Assembly: GCA_964484125.1 (NCBI GenBank)
Contig: CAZAEK010000013.1
Coordinates: 1-50,581 of the forward strand
Direction: 5' to 3'
Source: DSSM01 sp964484125
GTDB taxonomy: Bacteria > Bacteroidota > Ignavibacteria > Tepidaquicellales > Tepidaquicellaceae
DNA: 50,581 bases
In this document: positions 15,921-24,093 of the stretch, one piece after another
Position numbering within the stretch: the stretch's first letter is position 1
Layout: each line of letters starts with the position of its first letter
Position numbers and translations under genes: made by a program
Notes under the pieces: model-generated
Database searches by the model: none
Seen by the model: the letters and a program-made list of their open reading frames with translations, nothing else
What the model was told of the DNA's origin: nothing

Positions 15921-17195
15921 TTATTTATCTGCTTCGCCCATAACGGGATCCAGACTGCCGAGTATGGCGACAACGTCTGATATCATACATTTATCAAGCA
16001 TTTTAGGAAGTCCCTGAAGATTTGAGAAGCTGGGGCTTCTGATTTTCATTCTCCACGGGTGACCTGTACCATCGCTTGTGATATGAAAACCGAGTTCACC
16101 TTTGGAAGATTCCACTGCCTGATATGACTCTCCGACAGGAGGATTTAATCCGAAATTAATAAGGATGAAATCATTGATTAAATCTTCCATCTTAGTATAA
16201 ATTTTTTCCTTTGAAGGCAAAACTTTTTTGGGATTGCCTGCGTGAACAGGACCATCAGGCATTTTTTCAATGCACTGCCTGATAATCTTAACTGATTCTA
16301 GCATCTCTTCACATCTGACATAATATCTCGCCATTACATCGCTTTCAGTATATGTCGGAATATTGAAATCAAGTTTATCATAAATCAGATACGGTTCATC
16401 TCTTCTCAGATCCCTTGCAACACCGGCGGCTCTGAGTAGTGGACCTGTCAAGCCATATTCAATGATATCTTCTTTTGACATATATCCTACACCTTCAGTT
16501 CTGACAATAAAAATTTTATTCCTGTCAACAAGACTTCTCATATCAGCGAGATAGCCGGGAAATTCTTTGATAAAAATCTTCAGAGCGGCTAATGCTTCAT
16601 CGTTCATATCCTGTGCAAGTCCGCCAATACGCGTATAAGATGTAGTAAATCTTGCTCCTACGAACAAATCGTATATATCGAGAATTTTTTCCCTTTCTCT
16701 CATTGCCCAGAGGAAAGGCGTAAGTGCTCCGATATCCATAATCATAGCACCGAAAGCGATAAGATGTGCCTGAATTCTTCCAAGTTCAGAGCAGATAACT
16801 CTGATATATTTAGCGCGTTCGGGAATATCGAGGTTGATTAATTTTTCAACTGCGAGAGCGTATGCAACATTATTAGCGATTGGCTGAAGATAATCGAGTC
16901 TGTCAGTATGAGGAATATATTCGTGATAAGTCATATTCTCAGCGAGTTTTTCATAGCCCCTGTGAAGGTAACCGAGGTCAGGCACACAGCTTAAGACCGT
17001 TTCACCATCGAGACTGATTAATAATCTCAGAACTCCGTGAGTAGCCGGATGCTGCGGACCCATATTAAGCACCATTTCATTTTCGAGAGCATCATCAAAT
17101 TCAATACTGAGATTTTCAGAACGCAGAGCTTCGAGAATTTTAGTCCTTTTTAAACCGGGTTCGTTTTTTTCTAAATCTTTAATTATATCGGGCAT
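15921..17195 (-). CDS. nuoD: NADH-quinone oxidoreductase subunit NuoD
   Basis: The 49-kDa-type subunit, which forms the quinone-reduction site together with NuoB. 424 residues; not fused to NuoC. MGPQHPATHGVLRLLISLDGE (~45-65) contains the conserved HPATHG loop with the quinone-site His, and GYLHRGYEKLAE follows. The C-terminus ends in the conserved DPVMGEADK. The first ~40 residues (MPDIIKDLEKNEPGLKRTKI) are a variable extension. It follows nuoC by 23 bases. Confidence 0.95.
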   Translation of the reverse strand: MPDIIKDLEKNEPGLKRTKILEALRSENLSIEFDDALENEMVLNMGPQHPATHGVLRLLISLDGETVLSCVPDLGYLHRGYEKLAENMTYHEYIPHTDRLDYLQPIANNVAYALAVEKLINLDIPERAKYIRVICSELGRIQAHLIAFGAMIMDIGALTPFLWAMREREKILDIYDLFVGARFTTSYTRIGGLAQDMNDEALAALKIFIKEFPGYLADMRSLVDRNKIFIVRTEGVGYMSKEDIIEYGLTGPLLRAAGVARDLRRDEPYLIYDKLDFNIPTYTESDVMARYYVRCEEMLESVKIIRQCIEKMPDGPVHAGNPKKVLPSKEKIYTKMEDLINDFILINFGLNPPVGESYQAVESSKGELGFHITSDGTGHPWRMKIRSPSFSNLQGLPKMLDKCMISDVVAILGSLDPVMGEADK

Positions 17196-17218
17196 ATATT
17201 ACAGAAGTTTTCTTTCAA

Positions 17219-17704
17219 TTATTTTTTTGGTAAATAAATAGAGCCGGGAATTCCCATTAGTGGAAAATCCTTTCTGAGCGGGAAATATTCAAACTCTTCA
17301 GGCATATAAATCCTTCTCAGGTCAGGATGATTCAGAAAAATTATTCCGTGCATATCATAAGTTTCCCTCTCGTGCCAGCCGGCGGCTTTCCATACCTGAG
17401 TAAGGGATTCCATTTCGGGATTTTTTGAATCGAGTTTTATCTTGAGAAAGATTCTGTCTTTATTTGACGTGCTCCATAGATTGACATTCACTTCGAACCT
17501 GTCTTTTTTGACAAACCTGTCAATACCGTGAATATCAATCAGCAGGTCAAAATTCAACTCCCTGTCATCTTTGAGGATACGCGAAACTGAAATTATATCT
17601 TCTTTTTTTACGTTCAGGAGTATAGTCCCATTAACATCGCCGTATTCAATTTCAAAGTCCCGGAATTTTGATTTTAATAAATCTAACTTTTCTTCTTTAG
17701 TCAT
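17219..17704 (-). CDS. nuoC: NADH-quinone oxidoreductase subunit NuoC
   Basis: The 30-kDa-type subunit of the Complex I Q-module, a scaffold without cofactors. 161 residues, a separate gene rather than the NuoCD fusion of enterobacteria. The family signature is WHERETYDMHGIIFLNHPDLRRIYMPEEFE (in part, ~110-138), then FPLRKDFPLMG. It begins three bases after the nuoB stop, so the two are surely co-translated. Confidence 0.92.
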   Translation of the reverse strand: MTKEEKLDLLKSKFRDFEIEYGDVNGTILLNVKKEDIISVSRILKDDRELNFDLLIDIHGIDRFVKKDRFEVNVNLWSTSNKDRIFLKIKLDSKNPEMESLTQVWKAAGWHERETYDMHGIIFLNHPDLRRIYMPEEFEYFPLRKDFPLMGIPGSIYLPKK

Positions 17705-17707
17705 ATA

Positions 17708-18208
17708 TTAAACAGCAGTTTTTGATTCTTCATTTGCCTTACATTCACCTTTTTGTATTTTATCCTGAATTGTCATTAAAGCATTAAGCAGGTTATCAGG
17801 TCTCGGAGGACAACCGGCAACATACACATCAACAGGCAGGAAGAGATCAATACCCTGCACAACGGAATAGGTTCTGTACATTCCGCCACTTGAGGTGCAG
17901 GCACCCATTGCAATGACCCATTTGGGGTCAGGCATCTGGTCATATATTTTTCTGACAACTTTAGACATTTTATAGGTTACAGTTCCTGCAACAATCATAA
18001 GGTCTGACTGTCTCGGCGAGAATCTGAATACTTCGCTACCGAATCTTGAGATATCAAATCTCGGACCTGCTGAAGCCATCATTTCAATGGCACAGCAACT
18101 TATCCCCATAGGCATAGGCCAGACAGAATTTTTCTTACACCAGTTTATAACCTCATCAAGTTTACCGAGGAGGAAGCCATCACTTTTTAGTTTTTCGTCT
18201 AATCCCAT
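17708..18208 (-). CDS. nuoB: NADH-quinone oxidoreductase subunit NuoB
   Basis: The PSST-type subunit that carries terminal [4Fe-4S] cluster N2, the direct donor to quinone. Cluster ligands are the adjacent Cys38 and Cys39 (GISCCAIEMM), Cys104 (MGACTSSGG) and Cys133 (AGCPPRPD). 166 residues, normal. It overlaps the nuoA 3' end by ten bases. The tandem-cysteine motif and RFGSEVFRFSPRQSDLMIV are textbook for the family. Confidence 0.95.
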   Translation of the reverse strand: MGLDEKLKSDGFLLGKLDEVINWCKKNSVWPMPMGISCCAIEMMASAGPRFDISRFGSEVFRFSPRQSDLMIVAGTVTYKMSKVVRKIYDQMPDPKWVIAMGACTSSGGMYRTYSVVQGIDLFLPVDVYVAGCPPRPDNLLNALMTIQDKIQKGECKANEESKTAV

Positions 18209-18567
18209 TTAAGTACCTCTTTCTTTAATTCATAAATCAGCCCGAGAATCAGAATAACTATGAAAACAAGGGCTACTACTAATGAATAAACCATTTCTGT
18301 TTTGTTAAGGTTCAAAAAAGAAACAGCCCATGGGTAGAGGAAAACAACTTCAATATCGAAAACTATAAAGCTGACAGCAACCATATAAAACTTTACTGAA
18401 AATCTGTCACGAGCCGTACCGATTGGCTCCATTCCGCTTTCATAGGTTGATAGTTTTTCCCGTGTAGGTTTTTTGGGTCCGATTATCCAGGACAGATTAA
18501 CCATAACAACGGACATAATTATGGCAAAAGCGAGGATAAAAAATATAGGTAAATAATCTGTAATCAT
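18199..18567 (-). CDS. nuoA: NADH-quinone oxidoreductase subunit NuoA
   Basis: Small membrane subunit of Complex I next to the quinone cavity, with three transmembrane helices (~8-28, ~62-82, ~90-112). The conserved cytoplasmic loop YESGMEPIGTARDRFSVKFYMVA follows TM1, and FDIEVVFLYPWAV has the conserved acidic pair. I chose the ATG at 18567; a TTG two codons further upstream (18573) is also open. First gene of the nuoABCDEF-rdgB run. A promoter should lie in the 46 bases before it or in the acyl-CoA synthetase 3' end, but none is obvious. Confidence 0.92.
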   Translation of the reverse strand: MITDYLPIFFILAFAIIMSVVMVNLSWIIGPKKPTREKLSTYESGMEPIGTARDRFSVKFYMVAVSFIVFDIEVVFLYPWAVSFLNLNKTEMVYSLVVALVFIVILILGLIYELKKEVLKWD

Positions 18568-18613
18568 ACGCAAATATAAAATATTCCTGAAATATATGTA
18601 AGATATAAAGACA

Positions 18614-20392
18614 TCAGACTTTTAAATACATTTTCTCTATTAAATTAGAAAATTTTTCTTCCACAACTTTTCTTTTAATTTTCAAAGTCGGGGTTAATTC
18701 ACCTTTTTCAATCGTAAACGGCTGTTCGATGAGAGTAAACTTCCTTACTCTTTCGTGAGGGGCGAGGTCTTTCTGAACTTCGTTCAGATCACTCGTAACT
18801 TTTTTCAGAATTGCTTCACACTGAAAGAGTTCAGATTCGGTTTCTACATTGGCACAGAGCTTTTTGGCGAGTTCCTTAAAAGCATTTATTTCAGGGACAA
18901 TCAGTGCAGTAACATACATTCTGTTATTACCTATAACAAGCACCTGGTCAATATATTCAATCTGAAGAATTTTCTCTTCAATATGAGCAGGGGCAATATA
19001 TTTTCCGCCCGATGATTTAAAAAGGGATTTTTTTCTGTCGGTTATTCTTATATGTCCGTCTTCATCAATTTCTCCGATATCACCTGTGTGAAGCCAGCCG
19101 TCAACGATTGTATTATCAGTTTCTTCCTTATTGTTGTAATATCCTTTCATAACCAGGTCGCCTTTCACAAGTATTTCACCGTCATCTGCAATTTTCACAG
19201 AAACTCCGTCAACGGGTGTACCTACAGTTCCGTATTTATTTTTATCAACTCTGTTAACCGAAATTACAGGCGAAGTTTCAGTCATTCCATATCCTTCGAG
19301 CGTAATAATACCAATGCCTTCAAAAAATTCACCGATGCGTTTATTCAGGGCACCGCCACCGGAGACAAATAATCTCAATCTGCCGCCGGTCTTTTGTCTT
19401 ATTTTAGAGTAAACGAGTTTATCTGCAATTTTCCATTTCAGAGATTTTTTATTGTTCCAGTTTGATTTCGCAACATTAATCGCCCAGCCGAGAATCTTTT
19501 TATTAATACTGTTGGGCATATCTTCATAATTCTTAATCAGCTTGTTGTATATCTTATCGAGAAGTCTCGGAACTGTTATAACAACGGTTGGTTTAACTTC
19601 AGCCATCTGAACGCCGATAGTATCTATACTCTGGGCATAACATATTTTTGCGCCTACAAAGAATGGTAAATAATAACCGGCAGTTCTTTCATAGATATGG
19701 GAATAAGGAAGATACGAAAGGAATAAATCTTCTTCTCCGATAGGCAAAACATTTGTTATGGATAAAATATTTGAATAGATATTTTTATGAGTAAGCATTA
19801 CGCCTTTGGGAACACCGGTAGTACCCGAAGTGTAAATAATTGTAAGTAAATCTTCGTCTTTTATACTTTTGGATGTTTGTTCAAGAGTGTGAATAATATC
19901 TCTTGTTTTTCTGTCCTTGCTACCAGTGAGTAAATCATTGAAATTTATTATTGGTATCATTGCCTTCCTGTCAGTATCAGAAAAAGTAATAATCATTTTC
20001 AGGTCGTGAAGTTCACTTTCGATTGAAAGTACTTTATCGAGATAAAGATTGTTAGATACGATACAGACTTTTGCGGCAGAATCTTTCAGTATATATTTAA
20101 TTGATTCCGGACTTAAGGTAGTATAAATCGGAACTGAAACAGCTCTTAATAGCATACATGCAAAATCGCAGATAATCCATTCAGTACGGTTTTCAGAGAT
20201 AATGGAAATTTTATCATCTGGTTTAATGCCATGTTTTTTCAGATACTCATAGACAGATAAAATATCATTAAAAAGTTTCCGTCTTGAAACAGATGTATAA
20301 TCATCACCTGATTTTGTAAATATTAATCCCCTTTCAGAATCGTATTTTTTCAGAGAACGGATTGCAAGTTCTATCAGATTTTTTTTAGCCAT
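18614..20392 (-). CDS. Long-chain acyl-CoA synthetase (AMP-forming)
   Basis: ANL-superfamily adenylating enzyme that activates long-chain fatty acids with ATP and CoA. 592 residues, close to the FadD15/ACSL type. The P-loop-like motif YTSGTTGVPKG is at 187-197; GYGMTETSP (~370) and TGDIGEIDEDGHIRITDRKKSLFK (~437-460) are the A5 and A7/A8 motifs. The C-terminal lid ends with GELTPTLKIKRK, carrying the adenylation lysine typical of long-chain enzymes. No signal peptide, probably membrane-associated. It sits between nuoA and the S74 fibre operon with its own upstream gap (20393-20599); no functional link to either neighbour is evident. Confidence 0.92.
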   Translation of the reverse strand: MAKKNLIELAIRSLKKYDSERGLIFTKSGDDYTSVSRRKLFNDILSVYEYLKKHGIKPDDKISIISENRTEWIICDFACMLLRAVSVPIYTTLSPESIKYILKDSAAKVCIVSNNLYLDKVLSIESELHDLKMIITFSDTDRKAMIPIINFNDLLTGSKDRKTRDIIHTLEQTSKSIKDEDLLTIIYTSGTTGVPKGVMLTHKNIYSNILSITNVLPIGEEDLFLSYLPYSHIYERTAGYYLPFFVGAKICYAQSIDTIGVQMAEVKPTVVITVPRLLDKIYNKLIKNYEDMPNSINKKILGWAINVAKSNWNNKKSLKWKIADKLVYSKIRQKTGGRLRLFVSGGGALNKRIGEFFEGIGIITLEGYGMTETSPVISVNRVDKNKYGTVGTPVDGVSVKIADDGEILVKGDLVMKGYYNNKEETDNTIVDGWLHTGDIGEIDEDGHIRITDRKKSLFKSSGGKYIAPAHIEEKILQIEYIDQVLVIGNNRMYVTALIVPEINAFKELAKKLCANVETESELFQCEAILKKVTSDLNEVQKDLAPHERVRKFTLIEQPFTIEKGELTPTLKIKRKVVEEKFSNLIEKMYLKV

Positions 20393-20599
20393 TAAAAAAA
20401 TTATTAAAATGCTGGACTACTTTTTAAGAATAATTGAATTTATACAATAAATAAGTTAATAAATTCTAAACTTATTATAAACAGAAATTAAATTATATAA
20501 TCAGAGAATTGTAAGAAATCCCCAAATCTTAAAAATTCAATTTGAATAATAAAAAAACTGAAATATTTATTAGTGTTAACTTAGGACAGAAATTTTTTA

Positions 20600-21886
20600 T
20601 TATTTATTTTCTTCCTTTTCTGATTTAGTTATTCTTATATCAGGAGATACTGGTTTAAGAGAATTTACTATTTTTTTCAGATTTTCGACTTCACTGCTTA
20701 AAGATTTTACTGTCTCTATTTCTTTGCGAAGTTGATTATTCTCTTCTTTCAGTTTTGCAATTTCTGTGTCTTTTTCCTTTTTTAGCTTCATATTCTGTTC
20801 CTTCAGTTCCTGTATCGCTTTAATCATCGGAGCAATGAGGTCATTGTAGCGGAGTTCGTACATTCCTTCGTCTGTAACAGTAAGCATAGCATGGTTTTCT
20901 ATGCCAAGTTCTTTTAATACTTCTTCTACTTCCTGTGCTATAAGTCCGTATTCTGTTTTTTTGTTTTCATCATTTTTTCTGACATAGCTTACGGGGTTAA
21001 GTTTTGATATAAAACCGAGCCCTGAATTAATCGGTGCAATGTTATCTTTATATCTCCTGTCGCTTGTTACTGTCCACGCAACCTGAACACCTGCGTATGT
21101 AATGAATGTATTGCCGAGACGGATCTGGTTATCTGATGTATTAGAGGGAACCTGAGCGTTAACTCCTACAGCAATGTTATTTGAGCCAGTTGTTATTCCG
21201 CTACCTGCATTAACTCCGATTGCTGTATTTTGGTTACCTGTTGAGTTGAAAAGCGAACCTGCTCCGAAAGATGTGTTATTGTTACCAGATATGTTGTAAA
21301 AAAGCGACAGACTTCCAATAGCAGAATTATATATACCCGTAGTATTAGAATATAGCGAGCCAATTCCAAAAGCAGAATTTTCATATCCGGTTGTATTGGA
21401 GTAAAGTGACCAGTGCCCGAAAGCTGAATTATTGCTACCTATTGTATTGGAGTAAAGTGAAAAACTACCTAAAGCTGAATTTCGTGCACCGTTTATAATG
21501 GAAAATAAACTTCTATAACCAACTCCGGTATTATTACTTGCCTGAACTCCACTACCAGTCATTGTAAAATTTCCGGCATCAAGCCCTAAGAATGTGTTTT
21601 GTCCATTTGATCCGGGTGACTGATAATTATGCATAAACCGTCTGCTGTTTTTTGTTATTACACCTCTTGATGTTGTAGAAACTGAATCTCCTCCGAGTTC
21701 AAGGTTCCGGAAAAGCGATACATTACCTGTTGTCTGGCTTATTCTGAATAAAGTGTCTGTTGATGTTCTTATTCTGAATTCTCCGCTTGTACCAATAGTT
21801 CCGGTGATGTTCTGGGAAAATGAAACACCACCAGATAAGATAACTAACGATATTAATAAGAATAAATGAAATATTTTCGCTGCCAT
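20600..21886 (-). CDS. Exported fibre-like protein with head repeats and S74 chaperone domain
   Basis: 428 residues with a signal peptide ending VSFSQ (~25). Residues ~118-245 are about seven and a half 17-residue repeats of the type NSAFGxxSLYSNTTGxx, like the left-handed beta-roll of YadA/Hia heads. An S74 peptidase/intramolecular chaperone domain follows, with SDRRYKDN at 275-282 and YGLIAQEVEEVLKELG; known members trimerise a fibre and then cut themselves just before the Ser of this motif. A C-terminal coiled coil (LKEENNQLRKEIETVKSLSSEVENLKK) ends it. It has no T9SS sorting domain of its own. It follows the small T9SS gene by 35 bases. Ends and S74 domain are nearly identical to the paralogue at 22401; the repeats differ. 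Confidence 0.85.
   Translation of the reverse strand: MAAKIFHLFLLISLVILSGGVSFSQNITGTIGTSGEFRIRTSTDTLFRISQTTGNVSLFRNLELGGDSVSTTSRGVITKNSRRFMHNYQSPGSNGQNTFLGLDAGNFTMTGSGVQASNNTGVGYRSLFSIINGARNSALGSFSLYSNTIGSNNSAFGHWSLYSNTTGYENSAFGIGSLYSNTTGIYNSAIGSLSLFYNISGNNNTSFGAGSLFNSTGNQNTAIGVNAGSGITTGSNNIAVGVNAQVPSNTSDNQIRLGNTFITYAGVQVAWTVTSDRRYKDNIAPINSGLGFISKLNPVSYVRKNDENKKTEYGLIAQEVEEVLKELGIENHAMLTVTDEGMYELRYNDLIAPMIKAIQELKEQNMKLKKEKDTEIAKLKEENNQLRKEIETVKSLSSEVENLKKIVNSLKPVSPDIRITKSEKEENK
21152..21535 (-). repeat. Tandem 51-bp repeat array (17-aa head repeats)
   Basis: Coding repeats within the downstream S74 protein (residues ~118-245), about 7.5 units of NSAFGxxSLYSNTTGxx. One unit is 16 residues long (NTSFGAGSLFNSTGNQ). 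Units are degenerate at base level, so the array is old rather than freshly expanded. Confidence 0.75.
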
Positions 21887-21921
21887 AATTTGATTTTAAG
21901 ATTTTAATTTGAAATATTTTT

Positions 21922-22404
21922 TTATTTCAGAAGTACCATTTTTTTAATGTCTTTAAATTCACCTGCCTCTATACGGTAAAAATATGTGCCGCTTGTAAGC
22001 TCTGAAGCATCGAAACTTAATATATATCTTCCTGCTTCAAGTCTCTCTTCTATTGGTCTTGAGATATCCCTGCCTAGTATATCATATATCGTTAATTTGA
22101 CCATAGTTGGTTTCGGTATATCAAATTTTATCGTCGTTACTGGATTGAACGGATTTGGATAATTACTATAAAGACGGAATTCTTTTGGTATTTCGGCTTG
22201 TGTACTGCTTATTCCGAGTATTAATCCGCATTTAGTTCCGTTAAATATTAAAGTACCTCCGAGATTCTTAAGAGAATCAACACAAAAATCTGAGTTTGAC
22301 TGTACTTCAAACGTTGTTCCGGTTGTTATCTCCCACCTTGACGGCTGAGCAGATGTACTGACAGAAAATAAAAATATTGCTGTTAATATGATTAGGTATT
22401 TCAT
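21922..22404 (-). CDS. Small T9SS-sorted secreted protein
   Basis: 160 residues: signal peptide MKYLIILTAIFLFSVSTSAQ (1-20), a short ~60-residue central part (WEITTGTTFEVQSNSDFCVDS, then TLIFNGTKCGLILG) with two cysteines that may pair, and a T9SS type A sorting domain from NYPNPFNP (~80) to IKKMVLLK. The mature part is too small for an enzyme. It lies between two S74 fibre genes, overlapping the upstream one by four bases (ATGA) and 35 bases before the downstream one. Inference: it might be a surface-anchored partner of the fibres. Confidence 0.82.
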   Translation of the reverse strand: MKYLIILTAIFLFSVSTSAQPSRWEITTGTTFEVQSNSDFCVDSLKNLGGTLIFNGTKCGLILGISSTQAEIPKEFRLYSNYPNPFNPVTTIKFDIPKPTMVKLTIYDILGRDISRPIEERLEAGRYILSFDASELTSGTYFYRIEAGEFKDIKKMVLLK

Positions 22405-23690
22405 TTTACCTCCTTTTCTGTGATGGTTAATTTTATTTCCGGAGATACTGGCTTAAGAGAATTTACTATTTTTTTCAGATTTTCAACTTCACTGCTTAAA
22501 GATTTTACTGTCTCTATTTCGTTGCGTAATTGATTATTTTCTTCTTTCAGTTTTGCAATTTCTGTGTCTTTTATATCTGATTTTGTTTTCAGTTCCTGTA
22601 TCGCTTTAATCATCGGAGCAATTAGGTCATTGTAGCGGAGTTCGTACATTCCTTCGTCTGTAACAGTAAGCATAGCATGGTTTTCTATGCCAAGTTCTTT
22701 TAATACTTCTTCTACTTCCTGTGCTATAAGTCCGTATTCTGTTTTTTTGTTTTCATCATTTTTTCTGACATAGCTTACGGGGTTAAGTTTTGATATAAAA
22801 CCGAGCCCTGAATTAATCGGTGCAATGTTATCTTTATATCTCCTGTCGCTTGTTATTGTCCACGCAACCTGAACGCCTGCATATGTAATGGAAGTATTTC
22901 CGAGACGGATCTGGTTATTTGCAGTATTTGACGGCACCTGTGCATTGTATCCGACTGTAATATTATTTGAACCTGTGGTATTATTAAAACCGGCATAATA
23001 TCCTATTGCTGTGTTTTGACTACCTGTCGTGTTTGAATAAAGTGACTGATATCCATATGCGGTATTCCAGTTACCTGTTGTGTTATATCGCAGGGATACA
23101 TAACCAAAAGCTGAATTTCCTAAGCCTGTGGTGTTTGAGTGAAGAGTCAGATATCCAAATGCAGAATTATCGTCGCCGGTTGTATTTGCATTTAAGCTCA
23201 GATGTCCGAAAGCAGAATTACGATATCCTTCAGTGTTTGAAAATAAAGTCTGAGGTCCGAATGCAGAATTTGAAAATCCGGTAGTAAGTGAATATAAACT
23301 CATGTAACCAACACCTGTATTATTACTTGCCTGTCCCGAAAAACCGCTCATTGAAAAATTTCCGGCATCAATCCCTAAGAATGTGTTTTGTCCATTTGAT
23401 CCGGGTGCCTGATAGTTATGTATAAAACGTCTGCTGTTTTTTGTTATCACACCTCTTGATGTTGTAGAAACTGAATCTCCACCAAGTTCAAGGTTTCGGA
23501 AAAGCGATACATTACCTGTAGTCTGACTTATTCTGAATAGCGTATCAGATGTTGCCTTTATTGTGAATATACCTCCGGTGCCAAGTGTGCCTGTAATACT
23601 CTGGGAATAAATTTCTCCTGCTAAAAGAATGGATAATGCATATACTATAAAAATTATTTTATAGATTCGGCTTCTTTTTTTAGCTGCCAT
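22401..23690 (-). CDS. Exported fibre-like protein with head repeats and S74 chaperone domain
   Basis: 429 residues. N-terminal basic stretch and signal peptide (KIIFIVYALSILLAGEIYSQ, ~11-30), a conserved collar (LFRISQTTGNVSLFRNLELGG, split ~51-71), then 17-residue head repeats (~123-251). The S74 domain has SDRRYKDN at 281-288 and YGLIAQEVEEVL (319-330), and a C-terminal coiled coil. Autocleavage before Ser281 is expected from characterised S74 proteins. A strong AAGGAGG lies seven bases before the ATG at 23690. The stop overlaps the start of the small T9SS gene by four bases, so the three genes form one operon. Not a phage tail: it has a signal peptide and no phage genes adjoin. Confidence 0.85.
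   Translation of the reverse strand: MAAKKRSRIYKIIFIVYALSILLAGEIYSQSITGTLGTGGIFTIKATSDTLFRISQTTGNVSLFRNLELGGDSVSTTSRGVITKNSRRFIHNYQAPGSNGQNTFLGIDAGNFSMSGFSGQASNNTGVGYMSLYSLTTGFSNSAFGPQTLFSNTEGYRNSAFGHLSLNANTTGDDNSAFGYLTLHSNTTGLGNSAFGYVSLRYNTTGNWNTAYGYQSLYSNTTGSQNTAIGYYAGFNNTTGSNNITVGYNAQVPSNTANNQIRLGNTSITYAGVQVAWTITSDRRYKDNIAPINSGLGFISKLNPVSYVRKNDENKKTEYGLIAQEVEEVLKELGIENHAMLTVTDEGMYELRYNDLIAPMIKAIQELKTKSDIKDTEIAKLKEENNQLRNEIETVKSLSSEVENLKKIVNSLKPVSPEIKLTITEKEVK
22938..23324 (-). repeat. Tandem 51-bp repeat array (17-aa head repeats)
   Basis: Coding repeats within the upstream S74 protein (residues ~123-251), about 7.5 units, for example NSAFGPQTLFSNTEGYR, NSAFGHLSLNANTTGDD and NSAFGYLTLHSNTTGLG. 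Asn-Ser/Thr-Ala and Phe-Gly recur every 17 residues. Units are more regular than in the downstream paralogue. Confidence 0.78.
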
Positions 23691-23800
23691 AAATACCTCC
23701 TTTTAGGTATAAATATTTTGAAATATTGTTATTTTTAAATTTTACTTATTTAAACTGCATTTACATATTTTTTGAATTAAACCTGATTAAAATCAATAAA

Positions 23801-23854
23801 GTTCATTTTTCTGAAAGAAAAAATTTTTTTTAAAAAATTTCAGAAAAAATGAAC
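23801..23854. repeat. 54-bp near-perfect palindrome
   Basis: GTTCATTTTTCTGAAA (23801-23816) pairs with TTTCAGAAAAAATGAAC (23838-23854, one extra A), and the A/T-only centre can also pair. It begins immediately after the TAA of a possible 15-codon ORF on the minus strand, and lies 110 bases upstream of the S74 operon start. It could act as a terminator in either direction or as an attenuator. Confidence 0.6.
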
Positions 23855-23902
23855 TTAATTAATTTCAGTTGTGTTATCAAAAGTGAAGGTAAATTTTTTC
23901 AT
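23855..23902 (-). CDS. Possible 15-aa leader peptide
   Basis: A minus-strand ORF encoding MKKFTFTFDNTTEIN. The support is its very strong ribosome-binding site, GGAGGGGGG four bases before the ATG, and the palindrome that begins right at its stop codon. This is the layout of a leader peptide ahead of an attenuator for the S74 operon. Against it: only 15 codons, no recognised family, and a competing 28-codon ORF on the opposite strand (23849-23935). Treat as a candidate. Confidence 0.25.
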   Translation of the reverse strand: MKKFTFTFDNTTEIN

Positions 23903-23916
23903 TTTCCCCCCTCCAT

Positions 23917-23958
23917 AGGAGTCGTAAACGGGTAACCGTTCGGCTCCTTCTTTTTTTC
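23917..23958 (+). terminator. Strong bulged hairpin followed by a U-run
   Basis: AGGAGTCG (23917-23924) pairs with CGGCTCCT (23941-23948) through a U-G wobble. After a two-base bulge, AACGG pairs with CCGTT around a GTAA (GNRA) tetraloop (23927-23940); TTCTTTTTTTC follows. The wobble would be a C-A mismatch on the other strand and the GNRA loop exists only on the plus strand, so the RNA is plus-strand. No plus-strand gene ends before it, so it may end a small RNA or attenuate the DUF932 gene starting 136 bases downstream. Confidence 0.65.
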
Positions 23959-24093
23959 TTACATTGATTTTTTATAAAAAAAATTATATATTTCATTAAA
24001 AAATGGGGACATAATACAGGGGTTTAAATACCATTAACAGTCCCGGTTGTTCTTAAATAATTTTTTTAATTTTATTTTCGGAGGTATGGAAAA

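Noticed and set aside
21152..23324. CRISPR array or satellite repeats
   Set aside because: The 51-bp periodicity is in coding sequence and degenerate, with protein-level conservation; no spacers. No CRISPR array is seen in the window.
20600..23690. S74 proteins as prophage tail fibres
   Set aside because: Both have signal peptides and there are no capsid, tail, terminase or integrase genes nearby.
23849..23935. 28-codon plus-strand ORF in the structured leader
   Set aside because: No ribosome-binding site, and its stop lies in the hairpin loop; kept only as an alternative to the minus-strand 15-codon ORF.
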